The notes under the pieces were generated by a model. It made no database searches. It was not told the DNA's origin and saw only the letters and a list, made by a program, of their open reading frames with translations. A DNA stretch of 36,323 nucleotides, from the NCBI GenBank assembly GCA_963169325.1, contig CAUJEY010000324.1:1-36323 (forward strand), given 5' to 3'. Positions 1 to 8,751 of the stretch are shown here, piece after piece (position 1 is the stretch's first letter; each line of letters starts with the position of its first letter). The position numbers and the translations under genes are program-made. This DNA comes from Bacteroidota bacterium (GTDB taxonomy: Bacteria; Bacteroidota; Bacteroidia; Chitinophagales; Saprospiraceae).

Positions 1-1
1 A

Positions 2-124
2 ACCCAATATTTCAATGAACTGATGCTGGAAAGATTTTTTTCAGCGTATGGGCTCAATCCACACCGCGCAAAAAATAATCCAGCCTATAAATCACTATAT
101 GAATTCGGCAAAATTGCCGCTTGA
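2..124 (+). CDS. C-terminal end of an unidentified protein (cut by window edge)
   Basis: An open frame enters from the left edge and stops at TGA 122-124, giving the last 40 residues of a protein. The peptide is rich in aromatic and charged residues (FNELMLERFF, then AYKSLYEFGKIAA) and looks like ordinary coding sequence, but I do not recognise the family. It runs towards pnkp, so the two genes converge across a 168-bp gap that holds a short repeat array. Nothing links it to the RNA-repair operon on the other strand. Confidence 0.5.
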   Translation, partial: TQYFNELMLERFFSAYGLNPHRAKNNPAYKSLYEFGKIAA

Positions 125-141
125 ATCATTACGAACCATTG

Positions 142-208
142 ACATAGGCCACATAGTTTTTTTGATTTTCAAAGGCTTAAAATCTATGTGATCTATGTGC
201 CTATGTGT
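142..208. repeat. Short tandem array with inverted copy, word CTATGTG
   Basis: The word CTATGTG occurs three times head to tail (from 184, 193 and 201; spacing 9 and 8 bp). An inverted pair of the same word lies at 142-156 (ACATAGG then CACATAG). The arms can fold around a loop of about 27 bp. The element sits between the convergent ends of the left-edge gene and pnkp, where a terminator would be expected. It has the same architecture as the arrays near 9826, 14226, 17281 and 26947 but a different word. Confidence 0.7.
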
Positions 209-292
209 TTAAAAATATCAAGTAGTGTGATTCTAGCCTATCAAATATCCATAAACATTGCAATATTTCAAAATTTTCCACGAAACCGCCTC

Positions 293-2851
293 TTACAACC
301 TCGGATCCAACGGCTCACTCTCCAACGCCAGCACCCCAAACACACACGCATGTGTACGCCGCAGCGGCTCGCGCCCTACAAAACGCTCCAGCGCTTCCAT
401 ACCGAGCATAAACTCCCGCATTGCCAGCGAACGTTTGGCTTTGATACCCCGCGATTTCAGCCGCGTCAGGTGTTCCGGCAAGGAGTATTCCGGACCGTAA
501 ATGATGCGCAGGTATTCCTTACCCCGGCATTTTACCGCCGGCTGAAAGATTTCGTGTTCATCGCGGGATACGAAAGACAGGGGTTTGACCACCATGCCTT
601 CACCGCCGGCTGCCGTCATCGTTTCCCACCATTTCGTAGCCGCCGCCTCGCTCGCCGGGTCGTCCAGATGGACCAATTGATGGCGCGTAGCCAGCAGGAG
701 TTCCGGGTTGGCGGCACAAATCGTTTGTATCTGCTCTAAATGCCACAGATGGTCTTTGTCGAAGTACGTTTTCCCCTCGGTCGCCAGCAGGTGAAACGGC
801 GCCAGTTTGTAACCGGCCAGCGACTGTACCGGCCAGCAATACTGGCGGTAAGCCTGTACGAACTGTCCGGCCAACGGCGCGCGCGCCTCAAAACGGGCCA
901 GTAAATCCAGCGCGCCGGGCAGGCGTTCCGCCGTTTGGCGCAAGGCATCTACTGCGGCGCCCAAACCTAAGGTGGCCGCGGCCCCAACCGCCGCATACTG
1001 TTCCTGCAACAACCCCTGCGCTTTTGCCGACCAGGGCATCAGTTCACAATCGAGACAGGCCCAGCCAGTGTTCATTTTTTCCCAAAAATTACTGTCGGTC
1101 AGGGCTTTGGATACCGCTTCCAGGAAGGCTTTTTCCAGAACGGGGTCGTTGAAAAAATTGCGCCCCGTGCGGGTATAACACACCCCGATACCCTCGTTGT
1201 GTACGCCGAAACGCTCGGCTGCCACGTTTTCGTCGCGGCAAACCACCACGATAGCCCGCGAACCCATGTGTTTTTCTTCACAAACGACTTGTTCCTGACC
1301 GCGCTCCCGGTAATAGTTAAAGGCCTCTGCCGGGTGTTCGAGCAAATCCGGCAAAGCGCTGGTTTCACAGGGCGACATAGTAGGCGGCAGGTAAATCAGC
1401 CATTTAGGATTTACCGCGAAGCGGCTCATCACTTCAAAAGCGGCGGCCGACTGCTCCGGACGCACGTGTACGGCACGGCCGAAGCGGGTTTCAATGAAGA
1501 GTTTGCCATGCACATCTTCCATATCAAGCATATCGTCGTACTGCAATTGCAGCGACATCGCCAACGGCAAATCCTTCAACGGACGCACGGGAGCGTAATA
1601 CTCTTCGTGGGCCGCCACGGACACCACTTGCCGCTCCGGATAACGCAGGGCGGTCAGTTTACCACCAAATACGCAACCGGTATCGAGGCAGATGGTGTTG
1701 TTGAACCATTGCGCCTCGGGCGTGGGCGTATGGCCGTACACGACGGCCGCTTTACCGCGGTAGTCGGCAGCCCAGTTGTAGCGTATCGGCAGGCCGAATT
1801 CATCCGTTTCGCCGGTCGATTCACCAAAGAGACAAAACTCGCGGACGCCCCCGGACGTGCGTCCCTGAAAGGCTTCTTTTAATCCCGCATGCGCCACTAC
1901 TAATTTTCCGCCGTCGAGTACATAATGGCTGATCAGGCCGTCGAGAAATTTGCGCACCTGTGCGCGGAATTCCGGCGATTCACCGGCCATCTGTTCGGCC
2001 GTACTTTCCAGGCCGTGCTGGAGTTTTACATTTTTGCCGTCGAGGTATCTGACCAGTTTGATATCGTGGTTGCCGGGCACACAAAGCGCCACGCCGTCCT
2101 GTACCATGCCCATCACCAGCCGCAACACGCCCGGGGAGTCGGGGCCGCGGTCCACGAGATCGCCGACAAAAATGGCCCGGCGGTTTTCCGGGTGCCGCAC
2201 CGTCCAGGAATGCGCTTCCAGGGCGGGCGAAATGAGGTAACCCAGTTTAGACAAAAGTTCGTGCAGTTCCAGCGCGCAACCATGCACGTCGCCGATGATA
2301 TCGAACGGACCCGTTTCGTGTTTGAGATTGTTGAGCAGGCGCGTACGCGTGATGCTTGCGGCATCAATTTCAGCCGTACCGCGCAATACCTCCATAAACC
2401 GGAAACCTTCCTCTTTGAGTTTGCCGATGGAGCGGCGCAGTTGGCGTACATGATTGACCACCACGTGTTTACCCACGTGTTGCCGCTCGGGGCGGGCGGC
2501 ATTGCGCTCGATACAGGTTTCTATTTCTTCGTTCAACACGATCGCCGCGGCAAAAACGTGGTACTCCCGCGCCAGTTCCACAATCCTTTTCCGGTCGTCG
2601 GGATGTATGTTGGTGGCATCGATGACCGTGAGCAGGCCGTTTTTCAGGCGTTTGCGCACGATATAATACAATAGTTCAAAGGCATCGTGACTGGCATCCT
2701 GACGGGTTTCGTCGTCGCATACCCAGGCACGGCAGGCATCGGAACTGATCACTTCCGATGGTTTGAAATGTTTGCGGGCAAAGCTGCTTTTACCGGAGCC
2801 GGTGGAGCCGACAAGCGCCACCAAGCAGAATTCAGGGATTTTTATTTCCAT
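293..2851 (-). CDS. pnkp: Polynucleotide kinase-phosphatase (RNA end-healing and sealing enzyme)
   Basis: This 852-residue protein has the three-module layout of bacterial Pnkp (about 850-870 residues). An N-terminal kinase has a P-loop at residues 15-22 (GSTGSGKS). A central calcineurin-type phosphatase carries GDVHG (187-191), GDLVDRGPDS (230-239), GNHD (260-263) and GHTP (373-376). A C-terminal ligase-type nucleotidyltransferase has the adenylation motif KHMG with candidate Lys527. In the studied family the enzyme phosphorylates 5'-OH ends, removes 2',3'-cyclic phosphates, and with Hen1 reseals cleaved RNA. The start at 2851 is chosen because the kinase domain begins at once and the codon overlaps the end of hen1 by 20 bp. 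A start further upstream at 2941 would add 30 residues lying within hen1 with no family match. All catalytic motifs appear intact. Confidence 0.95.
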   Translation of the reverse strand: MEIKIPEFCLVALVGSTGSGKSSFARKHFKPSEVISSDACRAWVCDDETRQDASHDAFELLYYIVRKRLKNGLLTVIDATNIHPDDRKRIVELAREYHVFAAAIVLNEEIETCIERNAARPERQHVGKHVVVNHVRQLRRSIGKLKEEGFRFMEVLRGTAEIDAASITRTRLLNNLKHETGPFDIIGDVHGCALELHELLSKLGYLISPALEAHSWTVRHPENRRAIFVGDLVDRGPDSPGVLRLVMGMVQDGVALCVPGNHDIKLVRYLDGKNVKLQHGLESTAEQMAGESPEFRAQVRKFLDGLISHYVLDGGKLVVAHAGLKEAFQGRTSGGVREFCLFGESTGETDEFGLPIRYNWAADYRGKAAVVYGHTPTPEAQWFNNTICLDTGCVFGGKLTALRYPERQVVSVAAHEEYYAPVRPLKDLPLAMSLQLQYDDMLDMEDVHGKLFIETRFGRAVHVRPEQSAAAFEVMSRFAVNPKWLIYLPPTMSPCETSALPDLLEHPAEAFNYYRERGQEQVVCEEKHMGSRAIVVVCRDENVAAERFGVHNEGIGVCYTRTGRNFFNDPVLEKAFLEAVSKALTDSNFWEKMNTGWACLDCELMPWSAKAQGLLQEQYAAVGAAATLGLGAAVDALRQTAERLPGALDLLARFEARAPLAGQFVQAYRQYCWPVQSLAGYKLAPFHLLATEGKTYFDKDHLWHLEQIQTICAANPELLLATRHQLVHLDDPASEAAATKWWETMTAAGGEGMVVKPLSFVSRDEHEIFQPAVKCRGKEYLRIIYGPEYSLPEHLTRLKSRGIKAKRSLAMREFMLGMEALERFVGREPLRRTHACVFGVLALESEPLDPRL

Positions 2852-4253
2852 TTTGTTTGGTCTCGTCTTTACGGGTGAATACGGCCATTTGGGAAGGCGC
2901 GCCAAATGCGGCGTCTGTTTCCCCAACGGCCTCTGTTTCAAAAGAATAGCCGAAGCGCTCCCCTACCCCAGCGCACCAGGCGGCGAACTCCGCTTCCGTC
3001 CACTCGAATCGGTGGTCGCTGTGGCGAAAGGCGCCATCGGCGAGCGATTCGTATTTGACATTATAATCGGCGCGCGGTGTGGTGATGATGACCGTGCGTG
3101 GACGGGCAAACCCGAACACGCTGCGTTCCAGCGCCGGCAGCCGGCCCGGATCAACGTGTTCGATCACTTCCACCAGGGCTGCCGCATCGTACCCCTCCAG
3201 CCGGCTGTCGCGGTACGTCAGAGAACCCTGAAAGAGTTCGAAACGGTCTTTTTCCCGTTCCGGCAAACGTTTAAGGTTGAGTTTGTCGGCCGCAATTTCG
3301 AGGCTGCGGATGGATACGTCCATACCCACGATACGTTTGAATTGTTTTTCTTGGGCCAGCAACTTCAACAGTTTGCCTTCGCCGCAGCCCAAGTCCAGCA
3401 CGCTGGTAGCGCCGCTTTGTTGCAAGCGGGCGCAGGCGGTTTGCAGACGCAGCTCATGCAGGCGGATTTTTTCTTCATTTTCCGGCGCAACCACCACCTC
3501 TTCCCCGGGTTCTTCCACCGTTTCTTCCGAAAGTAAGGCATTCATCACGGTTTTGGTCAGGCTACTGCGGTTGTTCAGGTAACGTTTTACAATAAAAGCG
3601 TTTTCCGGGTGCTTTTCGAGCCAGCCGCTGCCTTTGGCCAACAGTTTTTCTACTTCCGGTTTGCCTACATAGTAGTGTTTGTCTTTGTCCATCACCGGCA
3701 ACAACACATATAAGTGGGTGAGCAAATCCTGAAGCCGGCAAGTAGCACTCAGAGAAACCGACAGATAACGGCTCTGGCCCCATTCCGGGAATTTTTCATC
3801 TAAAGGCATCGCTTCGGCCGTTAATTCGTAACCTAAGGGTTCGAATAGTTTGCGCAGCAAAACCTCCCCGCCGCGCACCGACATCACCGGAATATGGACG
3901 ACGAAGGGCCAGGCTTCTTTTGGCATATCCGGTTTGTCGCGGCAATTCCCGTTCATGGCCGAGGTAAAAACACCGGCAATCGCCGTGCTCATCCAGGAAG
4001 AAGTAGCGTAAGGCCGGTCGTTCACATAAGCTTCCAAAGCAAAATCGTTGCCCCGGATTTCCCGGCGGACCAACCCGACCGGGTCAATGTCGAGCAACAA
4101 GGCGGCAGTAGTGTGGTCCTCCGTGGCTTCCGGGTAAAATACATGGGCTTTCCCACCGGGCACGTCGAAGGTTTGAACTTTATCGGGGTGTTTTTGCAAA
4201 AGATATCCCAAGTCGGTGGCGGGATGACGGGTGGTAGAGATGGTCAGAAGCAT
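2832..4253 (-). CDS. hen1: 3'-terminal RNA ribose 2'-O-methyltransferase Hen1
   Basis: This 473-residue protein has the bacterial Hen1 layout. The N-terminal part of about 240 residues corresponds to the module that activates the Pnkp ligase. The C-terminal methyltransferase has a SAM-binding motif LDLGCGEG (286-293), the metal-binding signature EVIEH (362-366) and HSDH (411-414), as in Mn-dependent Hen1 enzymes. In the family it methylates the 2'-OH at the 3' side of a break before sealing, so the repaired junction can no longer be cut by 2'-OH-dependent ribotoxins. It is the first gene of the operon with pnkp and overlaps it by 20 bp, consistent with translational coupling. Roles come from established family knowledge; residues are seen directly. 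Confidence 0.95.
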   Translation of the reverse strand: MLLTISTTRHPATDLGYLLQKHPDKVQTFDVPGGKAHVFYPEATEDHTTAALLLDIDPVGLVRREIRGNDFALEAYVNDRPYATSSWMSTAIAGVFTSAMNGNCRDKPDMPKEAWPFVVHIPVMSVRGGEVLLRKLFEPLGYELTAEAMPLDEKFPEWGQSRYLSVSLSATCRLQDLLTHLYVLLPVMDKDKHYYVGKPEVEKLLAKGSGWLEKHPENAFIVKRYLNNRSSLTKTVMNALLSEETVEEPGEEVVVAPENEEKIRLHELRLQTACARLQQSGATSVLDLGCGEGKLLKLLAQEKQFKRIVGMDVSIRSLEIAADKLNLKRLPEREKDRFELFQGSLTYRDSRLEGYDAAALVEVIEHVDPGRLPALERSVFGFARPRTVIITTPRADYNVKYESLADGAFRHSDHRFEWTEAEFAAWCAGVGERFGYSFETEAVGETDAAFGAPSQMAVFTRKDETKQNGNKNP

Positions 4254-4541
4254 AGGGTGAGTAGTGGAACAGGCGGCCCGCTGGTTATTAGTTTAGCGGG
4301 TGTCCATTTTTACGGTATGTTGGGCGTGAAAATAATCAGGATTTGGAGCAAAACACAAACCGCAGGAAAAATGGTTCCGTATGGCTTCGGCCAAAGCCAA
4401 CTTTCAATTATTTTTGAAAATTTAAAATCAAAATAAAAAACCATTGTCGGGATGATATGTTTGGACTCTTAGAATTTAATTTGGTTCGCCAGAAAAAAGA
4501 GGCGACCAGTCCGGTCAACTGTTCTTGATAATTGTCCTGTC
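4254..4541. other. Divergent intergenic region between hen1 and ndh
   Basis: This 288-bp gap must hold the start signals for both hen1 (minus) and ndh (plus). I see no gene in it. Small hairpins are present: CCCGCT/AGCGGG near 4278-4300, in the hen1 leader, and TCGCC/GGCGA near 4487-4506, in the ndh leader. No box with a full match to TAnnTTTG was found for either gene, unlike many other genes here. A weak candidate for ndh is the TTAATTTG-like stretch near 4475-4484. Confidence 0.5.
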
Positions 4542-5822
4542 ATGAAATTTAATATTCCAGATACTAGTCAAAAACGTGTGGTTATTGTGGGCGGCGGCTT
4601 TGGCGGGCTCACCCTGGCGCGCAAATTGGCCAAATCCGATTTTCAGGTCGTACTGATCGACAAAAACAACTACCACCAATTTCAGCCCCTGTTTTACCAG
4701 GTTGCCATGGCGGGTTTGGAGCCGTCGAGTATCGTTTTTCCGTTCCGGAAGGTTTTTCAAAAAAGTAAAAACGTGTTTGTTCGTGTCACCAAAGTATTGG
4801 CGGTAGCGCCCGAACGAAACGAACTGGAAACCGAAATCGGCAACCTGCGCTACGATTACCTCGTACTGGCCATCGGCGCCGATACCAACTGGTACGGAAA
4901 CGAGCGGGTACGCGCCCATGCAATTCCGATGAAATCGGTGAACGAGGCCCTTTTTCTGCGAAACAGCATTTTTGAAGACTACGAAAACGCGGTGATGGCC
5001 GACGACTACAACCAGCGCCAGCGATACCTCGACATCGTCATCGTAGGTGGCGGCCCAACCGGCGTGGAAGTTGCCGGCTCGTTGGCCGAAATGAAACGGC
5101 ATATTATCCCAAAAGACTATGTCGACTTGAACCGCGATGAGATCAACATCCACCTGGTGCATGGCGACCCGCATGTATTGAACACAATGTCGCCAGGAGC
5201 CTCCGCTGCTGCGGAAAAATTCCTGAAAGAACTCGGCGTCACACTTTGGCTCGACAAAGTAGTGACCGACTACGATGGCGAAACGGTCCAAATCAACGAC
5301 GGCTCCAGTATCCGCGCCGACAAAGTCATTTGGGCGGCCGGTATTACCGGGAATACAATCGAAGGCCTGCCAAAAGAGAGCATAACCCGGGGCAACAGGC
5401 TAAAAACCAATGCCTTTAATCAGGTGGAAGGATTCAATAACATCTTTGCGATTGGTGATATCGCCTGGCAAACAGAGCCGGCATGGCCTGAAGGACATCC
5501 CCAAGTGGCCCAGGTCGCGTTGCAACAGGGCAAATGCTTGGCCGATAATTTGCGCCGGTGGCAAAAAGGGGAAAGTCCGGCCCCGTTCCGCTACCGTGAC
5601 CTGGGCTCAATGGCGACAATTGGCCGCAACCGGGCTGTGGTCGATTTGCCATTCTGGCGTTTTCAGGGTGCTTTTGCCTGGTTGGTTTGGCTTTTTGTCC
5701 ACCTGTTTTCTATTCTGGGGTCAAAAAACAAATTGATTGTTTTCCTCAATTGGGTCTGGAATTACGTCACGTATGATCAGAGTTTGCGCCTGGTAATCAA
5801 ACCCTGGCGCCGGAATTCCTGA
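4542..5822 (+). CDS. ndh: Type II NADH dehydrogenase (NDH-2)
   Basis: This 426-residue flavoprotein has two dinucleotide-binding Rossmann motifs: VGGGFGG for FAD (16-22) and VGGGPTGVE for NADH (168-176). It also has the late FAD motif AIGD (303-306) followed by the quinone-site region. A hydrophobic stretch at 375-405 and a basic tail fit peripheral attachment to the inner membrane. NDH-2 passes electrons from NADH to quinone without pumping protons, feeding the respiratory chain that ends in the cytochrome oxidase encoded further right. The closest alternative is another pyridine-nucleotide disulphide oxidoreductase, but the lack of a redox CxxxxC near the first motif and the C-terminal membrane segment favour NDH-2. 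Confidence 0.93.
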   Translation: MKFNIPDTSQKRVVIVGGGFGGLTLARKLAKSDFQVVLIDKNNYHQFQPLFYQVAMAGLEPSSIVFPFRKVFQKSKNVFVRVTKVLAVAPERNELETEIGNLRYDYLVLAIGADTNWYGNERVRAHAIPMKSVNEALFLRNSIFEDYENAVMADDYNQRQRYLDIVIVGGGPTGVEVAGSLAEMKRHIIPKDYVDLNRDEINIHLVHGDPHVLNTMSPGASAAAEKFLKELGVTLWLDKVVTDYDGETVQINDGSSIRADKVIWAAGITGNTIEGLPKESITRGNRLKTNAFNQVEGFNNIFAIGDIAWQTEPAWPEGHPQVAQVALQQGKCLADNLRRWQKGESPAPFRYRDLGSMATIGRNRAVVDLPFWRFQGAFAWLVWLFVHLFSILGSKNKLIVFLNWVWNYVTYDQSLRLVIKPWRRNS

Positions 5823-5856
5823 CCCGCCATGTTAATTATATGCAAACAAAAAAGGG

Positions 5857-5882
5857 TTGCGTTCCGGGAACACGTACCTTTG
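5857..5882 (+). promoter_or_regulatory. Probable promoter of the DUF1573 gene
   Basis: A perfect -7 box TACCTTTG lies at 5875-5882. A TTG at 5857-5859 is a possible -33 element, although the 15-bp spacer is shorter than the usual 17-23. It is 60 bp upstream of the chosen start at 5943. Confidence 0.5.
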
Positions 5883-5942
5883 CGCCACCTTCCAAACGAT
5901 AATAGTATTATCCATTCTCTCAAACTAATTTCTCGACAAGCA

Positions 5943-6527
5943 ATGGAAAGAAGTAAAAAAATTCAAATCGGTTTATTGGGCGTGCTTGCACTGCTTCTGA
6001 TAGCCAATCTTTTTGGCGGCGGATTCAAAAACTGGTTTAGCCAATTATCATCAAGCCAGTCCGGCCAAGCGGCCGCAACCCTCACCAGCAACGACCGGGT
6101 AAACGCCAGCAGCAGCCATACCAACAACACTGGTAACATTCCCGGCATGAACGTCAACGAAACCCCCGTGCCCACAGGCCCGATCACTTCGATCAAATAC
6201 GACCAAGCCGTTTATGATTTTGGCGTTGCCGACGAAGGTACCGTGGTGAAGCACGTGTACAAGTTCACAAACACCGGCATGGAGCCGCTCATCATCTCCA
6301 ACGCGAAGGGCTCCTGCGGTTGCACCGTTCCGACCTGGCCGAAACAGCCGATTTCTCCGGGTGGTACCGGCGAAATTGCCGTGGAATTCAATACCAAAGG
6401 CAAACCCGGCCGCCAGAGCAAGCAGGTAACGGTTACGGCCAATACCAATCCGACCGATACCCACCTGGAAATTACGGGTGAAGTACGCGGAAAAGATGCT
6501 CCCGCAGCAAAAGGCGGAACGCATTAA
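5943..6527 (+). CDS. DUF1573 domain protein with N-terminal membrane anchor
   Basis: The 194-residue product starts with a basic patch and a hydrophobic helix (residues 8-22, IGLLGVLALLLIANL), so it is probably anchored in the inner membrane facing the periplasm. A Ser/Thr/Asn-rich linker follows. The C-terminal half is a DUF1573 immunoglobulin-like domain with the typical pattern DFG...EG..V.H.Y.F.NTG, then the GSCGCTVP motif and a GKPGRQSK turn. DUF1573 proteins are abundant in Bacteroidota and have no firm function. The start at 5943 was chosen over a start at 5829, because the earlier one would place the promoter box inside the gene and precede the membrane anchor with a non-signal-like segment. 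Confidence 0.88.
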   Translation: MERSKKIQIGLLGVLALLLIANLFGGGFKNWFSQLSSSQSGQAAATLTSNDRVNASSSHTNNTGNIPGMNVNETPVPTGPITSIKYDQAVYDFGVADEGTVVKHVYKFTNTGMEPLIISNAKGSCGCTVPTWPKQPISPGGTGEIAVEFNTKGKPGRQSKQVTVTANTNPTDTHLEITGEVRGKDAPAAKGGTH

Positions 6528-6550
6528 TTACTGGCAGTACTTTATAATAC

Positions 6551-6605
6551 CGAGCGGGGGATAAAACAATGAATGTTGAACATTCGCTGTTTTATCCCCC
6601 GCTCG
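6551..6605. terminator. 55-bp near-perfect palindrome behind the DUF1573 gene
   Basis: Bases 6551-6568 pair perfectly with 6588-6605 (18 bp, starting CGAGCGGGGGATAAAACA), and 6571-6577 pair with 6579-6585. Only the pairs at 6569/6587 and 6570/6586 are imperfect. The centre is at 6578. It is 24 bp after the DUF1573 stop and before the trxA promoter, so a terminator or mRNA 3'-end role is likely. No T tract follows on either strand, so it is not a standard intrinsic terminator. Confidence 0.7.
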
Positions 6606-6663
6606 CAGTAAGTTGCCACTTAAGTCATTTATCAAATGTAACGACCCGGACAATTTTTCAACA

Positions 6664-6700
6664 TTTGGCTGTACGACCAAAGCAAGTACCGTTACCTTTG
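6664..6700 (+). promoter_or_regulatory. Probable trxA promoter
   Basis: A perfect -7 box TACCTTTG is at 6693-6700, with TTTG at 6664-6667 as a possible -33 box. The 25-bp spacer is slightly long. The start codon of trxA is 77 bp downstream, leaving an AT-rich leader of roughly 70 bases. Confidence 0.55.
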
Positions 6701-6776
6701 CAACCAAATTAGTCCAAACGGTGTTTTTACATCAAGTTTTACAAAACGTATTTTTTTCCTTCAAAATTTCTTTATA

Positions 6777-7097
6777 ATGGCACACGAATTCACGGATGCG
6801 AACTTTAAACAGGAAGTGCTTCAAAGCGATAAAGTCACTTTAATCGACCTTTGGGCCGAATGGTGCGGCCCCTGCCGCATGATGACTCCTGTTGTAGAAG
6901 AACTCGCAACAGAATACAAGGGTCGCGTAGTTGTCGGCAAACTGAATGTGGATGATAACCCGGAAGTTCCGACCAATTACAATGTGCGCGGCATTCCTAC
7001 CTTTTTGCTGTTTAAAAACGGCGAATTGAAAGAAAAAATCGTCGGCGCGCAATCGAAAAAATTTCTCCAGGATAAAATTGAATTGCACCTGTCCTGA
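6777..7097 (+). CDS. trxA: Thioredoxin
   Basis: This 106-residue protein is a standard cytoplasmic thioredoxin, with the active site WCGPC at residues 29-33, the buried Asp of the TLIDLWAEW strand, and the cis-proline loop GIPTF. Length and motif spacing are those of the family. It reduces protein disulphides using electrons from thioredoxin reductase, which is not in this window. It has its own promoter and a strong terminator, so it is probably a single-gene transcript. Confidence 0.97.
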   Translation: MAHEFTDANFKQEVLQSDKVTLIDLWAEWCGPCRMMTPVVEELATEYKGRVVVGKLNVDDNPEVPTNYNVRGIPTFLLFKNGELKEKIVGAQSKKFLQDKIELHLS

Positions 7098-7122
7098 TCT
7101 GCGCGCTACTTATATTTGATAG

Positions 7123-7160
7123 TCCGGCGTTCGGGTTTGCCCCCGAACGCCGGATTTTTT
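7123..7160 (+). terminator. trxA intrinsic terminator
   Basis: A perfect 13-bp stem (7123-7135 with 7142-7154, starting TCCGGCGTTCGGG) with a 6-base loop is followed by six Ts at 7155-7160. It ends in the stop codon of the convergent nnr gene. There is no T tract on the other side, so it serves mainly the plus strand. Confidence 0.92.
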
Positions 7161-8670
7161 ATTGGCCTGTGTTCAACTCGATCCAGGCCTGCGGAAGGTA
7201 TCCGGCCAGGTCGCCGGCCGTCATACCGGGCTGACTGAGATCGCCGGCGGCCAAATCGCCGGCCAGCCCGTGCAGGTACACGCCCAACAGGCAGGCTTCA
7301 CGCGCCCCATATCCCTGTGCCAGCAAACCGGTCAGTATCCCCGTCAGTACATCGCCGCTACCGCCGGTTGCCATGCCAGGATTGCCCGTACTGTTGAAAA
7401 AACAAGCGCCATCGGGGCAGGCAACGGTCGTATATGCACCTTTTAAAACAATAAAGACCCCATATTTTTGGGCATTTTCCCGCTGCCTTGTATTCCGTTC
7501 AAACGAATCGGCAGAAGGGCCGAACAAGCGGTCAAACTCTTTCGGATGCGGGGTTAGTATTGTGTTTTTGGGTAAAAACGCCCACCAATCGGGGTGTTGA
7601 GCCAGGAGGTTCAGCCCGTCGGCATCGAGTACAAGAGGCGCTTTAATGCGCCGCAACAGCTGCTCCAGCACGATGGCCGTCTCCGGAGCGGTTCCAATCC
7701 CACAGCCGGCGCCAATGGCCGTAAACGGCGCTAACTCGGGTAGCACCGTCCATATTTCTTCCCGGTCATCCACTATACACATTGCCTCCGGCACCGAATT
7801 TTGCACAATCCCATATCCGCAACGCGGCGTATGTACCGTCAGCAGTCCTACCCCCGCACGCAGGCAAGCCCGGGCGGCTAAAACCGCGGCGCCCATTTTG
7901 CCGAACCCGCCATTGATCAGCAGCGCATGCCCGTAGCTGCCTTTGTGCGAAAACCGCGGCCGTGACTTCACCAGGTTCCGGACTTCCATCTTCGTCAAAA
8001 AATGATACGGCGTTTCTGTTTCCCGGGCGTAGGCTGGATGAAGGCCAATACTGCCGAAGGCCCACTCCCCTACCCGGTCAGCATTTTCCGGAAAAAAGAA
8101 GGCTAACCTGGGCGTTTCAAAACTAAACGTACGGGTAGCGCGGATGCTAGGGCCATGGCTGCGTTCGTCGGCAAAGAGGCCGCTGGGCAGGTCGATGGCG
8201 ATTATTTCCTGGGGTAATTGATTCAGAAATGTAATCATTTTTGCCCATTCCTCCTCCAGCGGGCGCGTAAGCCCGGTTCCGAACAAAGCGTCGATAATCA
8301 GCGTATTGTCCGGCAAGGCCGGTATCTCGCCGGCATTTTTCAGCCAATGCACCGGTATGGCATCGTGTGGGGGCAGGCTGCGTATTTGGGCGTCGAAATC
8401 GGCGCTGTGTTTGTTGCTGAAGTCACAAACCAATACCTTTACCGGGTAAAATTTTTGGTGCAATAAACGCGCAACGGCCACGCCATCGCCGCCGTTGTTG
8501 CCGGTTCCGGCAAAGATGCAAACGGGGCGTTCGGTGTAAGGATAAATGCCGGTGAACCAATCGGTAAAAGCTTGCGCGGCGCGGTTCATCAAATCTACCG
8601 AGACAACCGGCTCGCGCTCAATCGTATAGGCGTCCCAGGCACGTATTTGTCCGGTGGTAAATATTTTCAT
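7159..8670 (-). CDS. nnr: Bifunctional NAD(P)H-hydrate epimerase/dehydratase
   Basis: The 503-residue protein joins a YjeF_N epimerase domain (about 1-215; motif GTGNNGGDG at 55-63) to an ADP/ATP-dependent NAD(P)HX dehydratase of the ribokinase-like fold (about 225-500). The second domain shows KGSYGHALLINGG, VLDADGLNLL, TPHPKEFDRLFG and the anion-hole motif GGSGDVLTG. It repairs damaged (hydrated) NADH and NADPH. The ATG at 8670 is preferred to a GTG one codon upstream. The fused form and length are typical for bacteria. It converges with trxA and shares its terminator region. Confidence 0.96.
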   Translation of the reverse strand: MKIFTTGQIRAWDAYTIEREPVVSVDLMNRAAQAFTDWFTGIYPYTERPVCIFAGTGNNGGDGVAVARLLHQKFYPVKVLVCDFSNKHSADFDAQIRSLPPHDAIPVHWLKNAGEIPALPDNTLIIDALFGTGLTRPLEEEWAKMITFLNQLPQEIIAIDLPSGLFADERSHGPSIRATRTFSFETPRLAFFFPENADRVGEWAFGSIGLHPAYARETETPYHFLTKMEVRNLVKSRPRFSHKGSYGHALLINGGFGKMGAAVLAARACLRAGVGLLTVHTPRCGYGIVQNSVPEAMCIVDDREEIWTVLPELAPFTAIGAGCGIGTAPETAIVLEQLLRRIKAPLVLDADGLNLLAQHPDWWAFLPKNTILTPHPKEFDRLFGPSADSFERNTRQRENAQKYGVFIVLKGAYTTVACPDGACFFNSTGNPGMATGGSGDVLTGILTGLLAQGYGAREACLLGVYLHGLAGDLAAGDLSQPGMTAGDLAGYLPQAWIELNTGQ

Positions 8671-8751
8671 CACAATTATAGTAATTGACCTGAATGATAG
8701 AGACGAAATCTACGAAGAACCGGGGAATAAAACACCCAACTTAACCCAAAG

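Noticed and set aside
1199-2674. Long open frames on the plus strand opposite pnkp
   Set aside because: They are shadows of a gene with all family motifs on the minus strand; their translations are rich in His, Arg and Phe with no domain.
4515-5291. 258-residue minus-strand frame opposite ndh
   Set aside because: It lies fully opposite a gene with clear flavoprotein motifs and has no recognisable domain.
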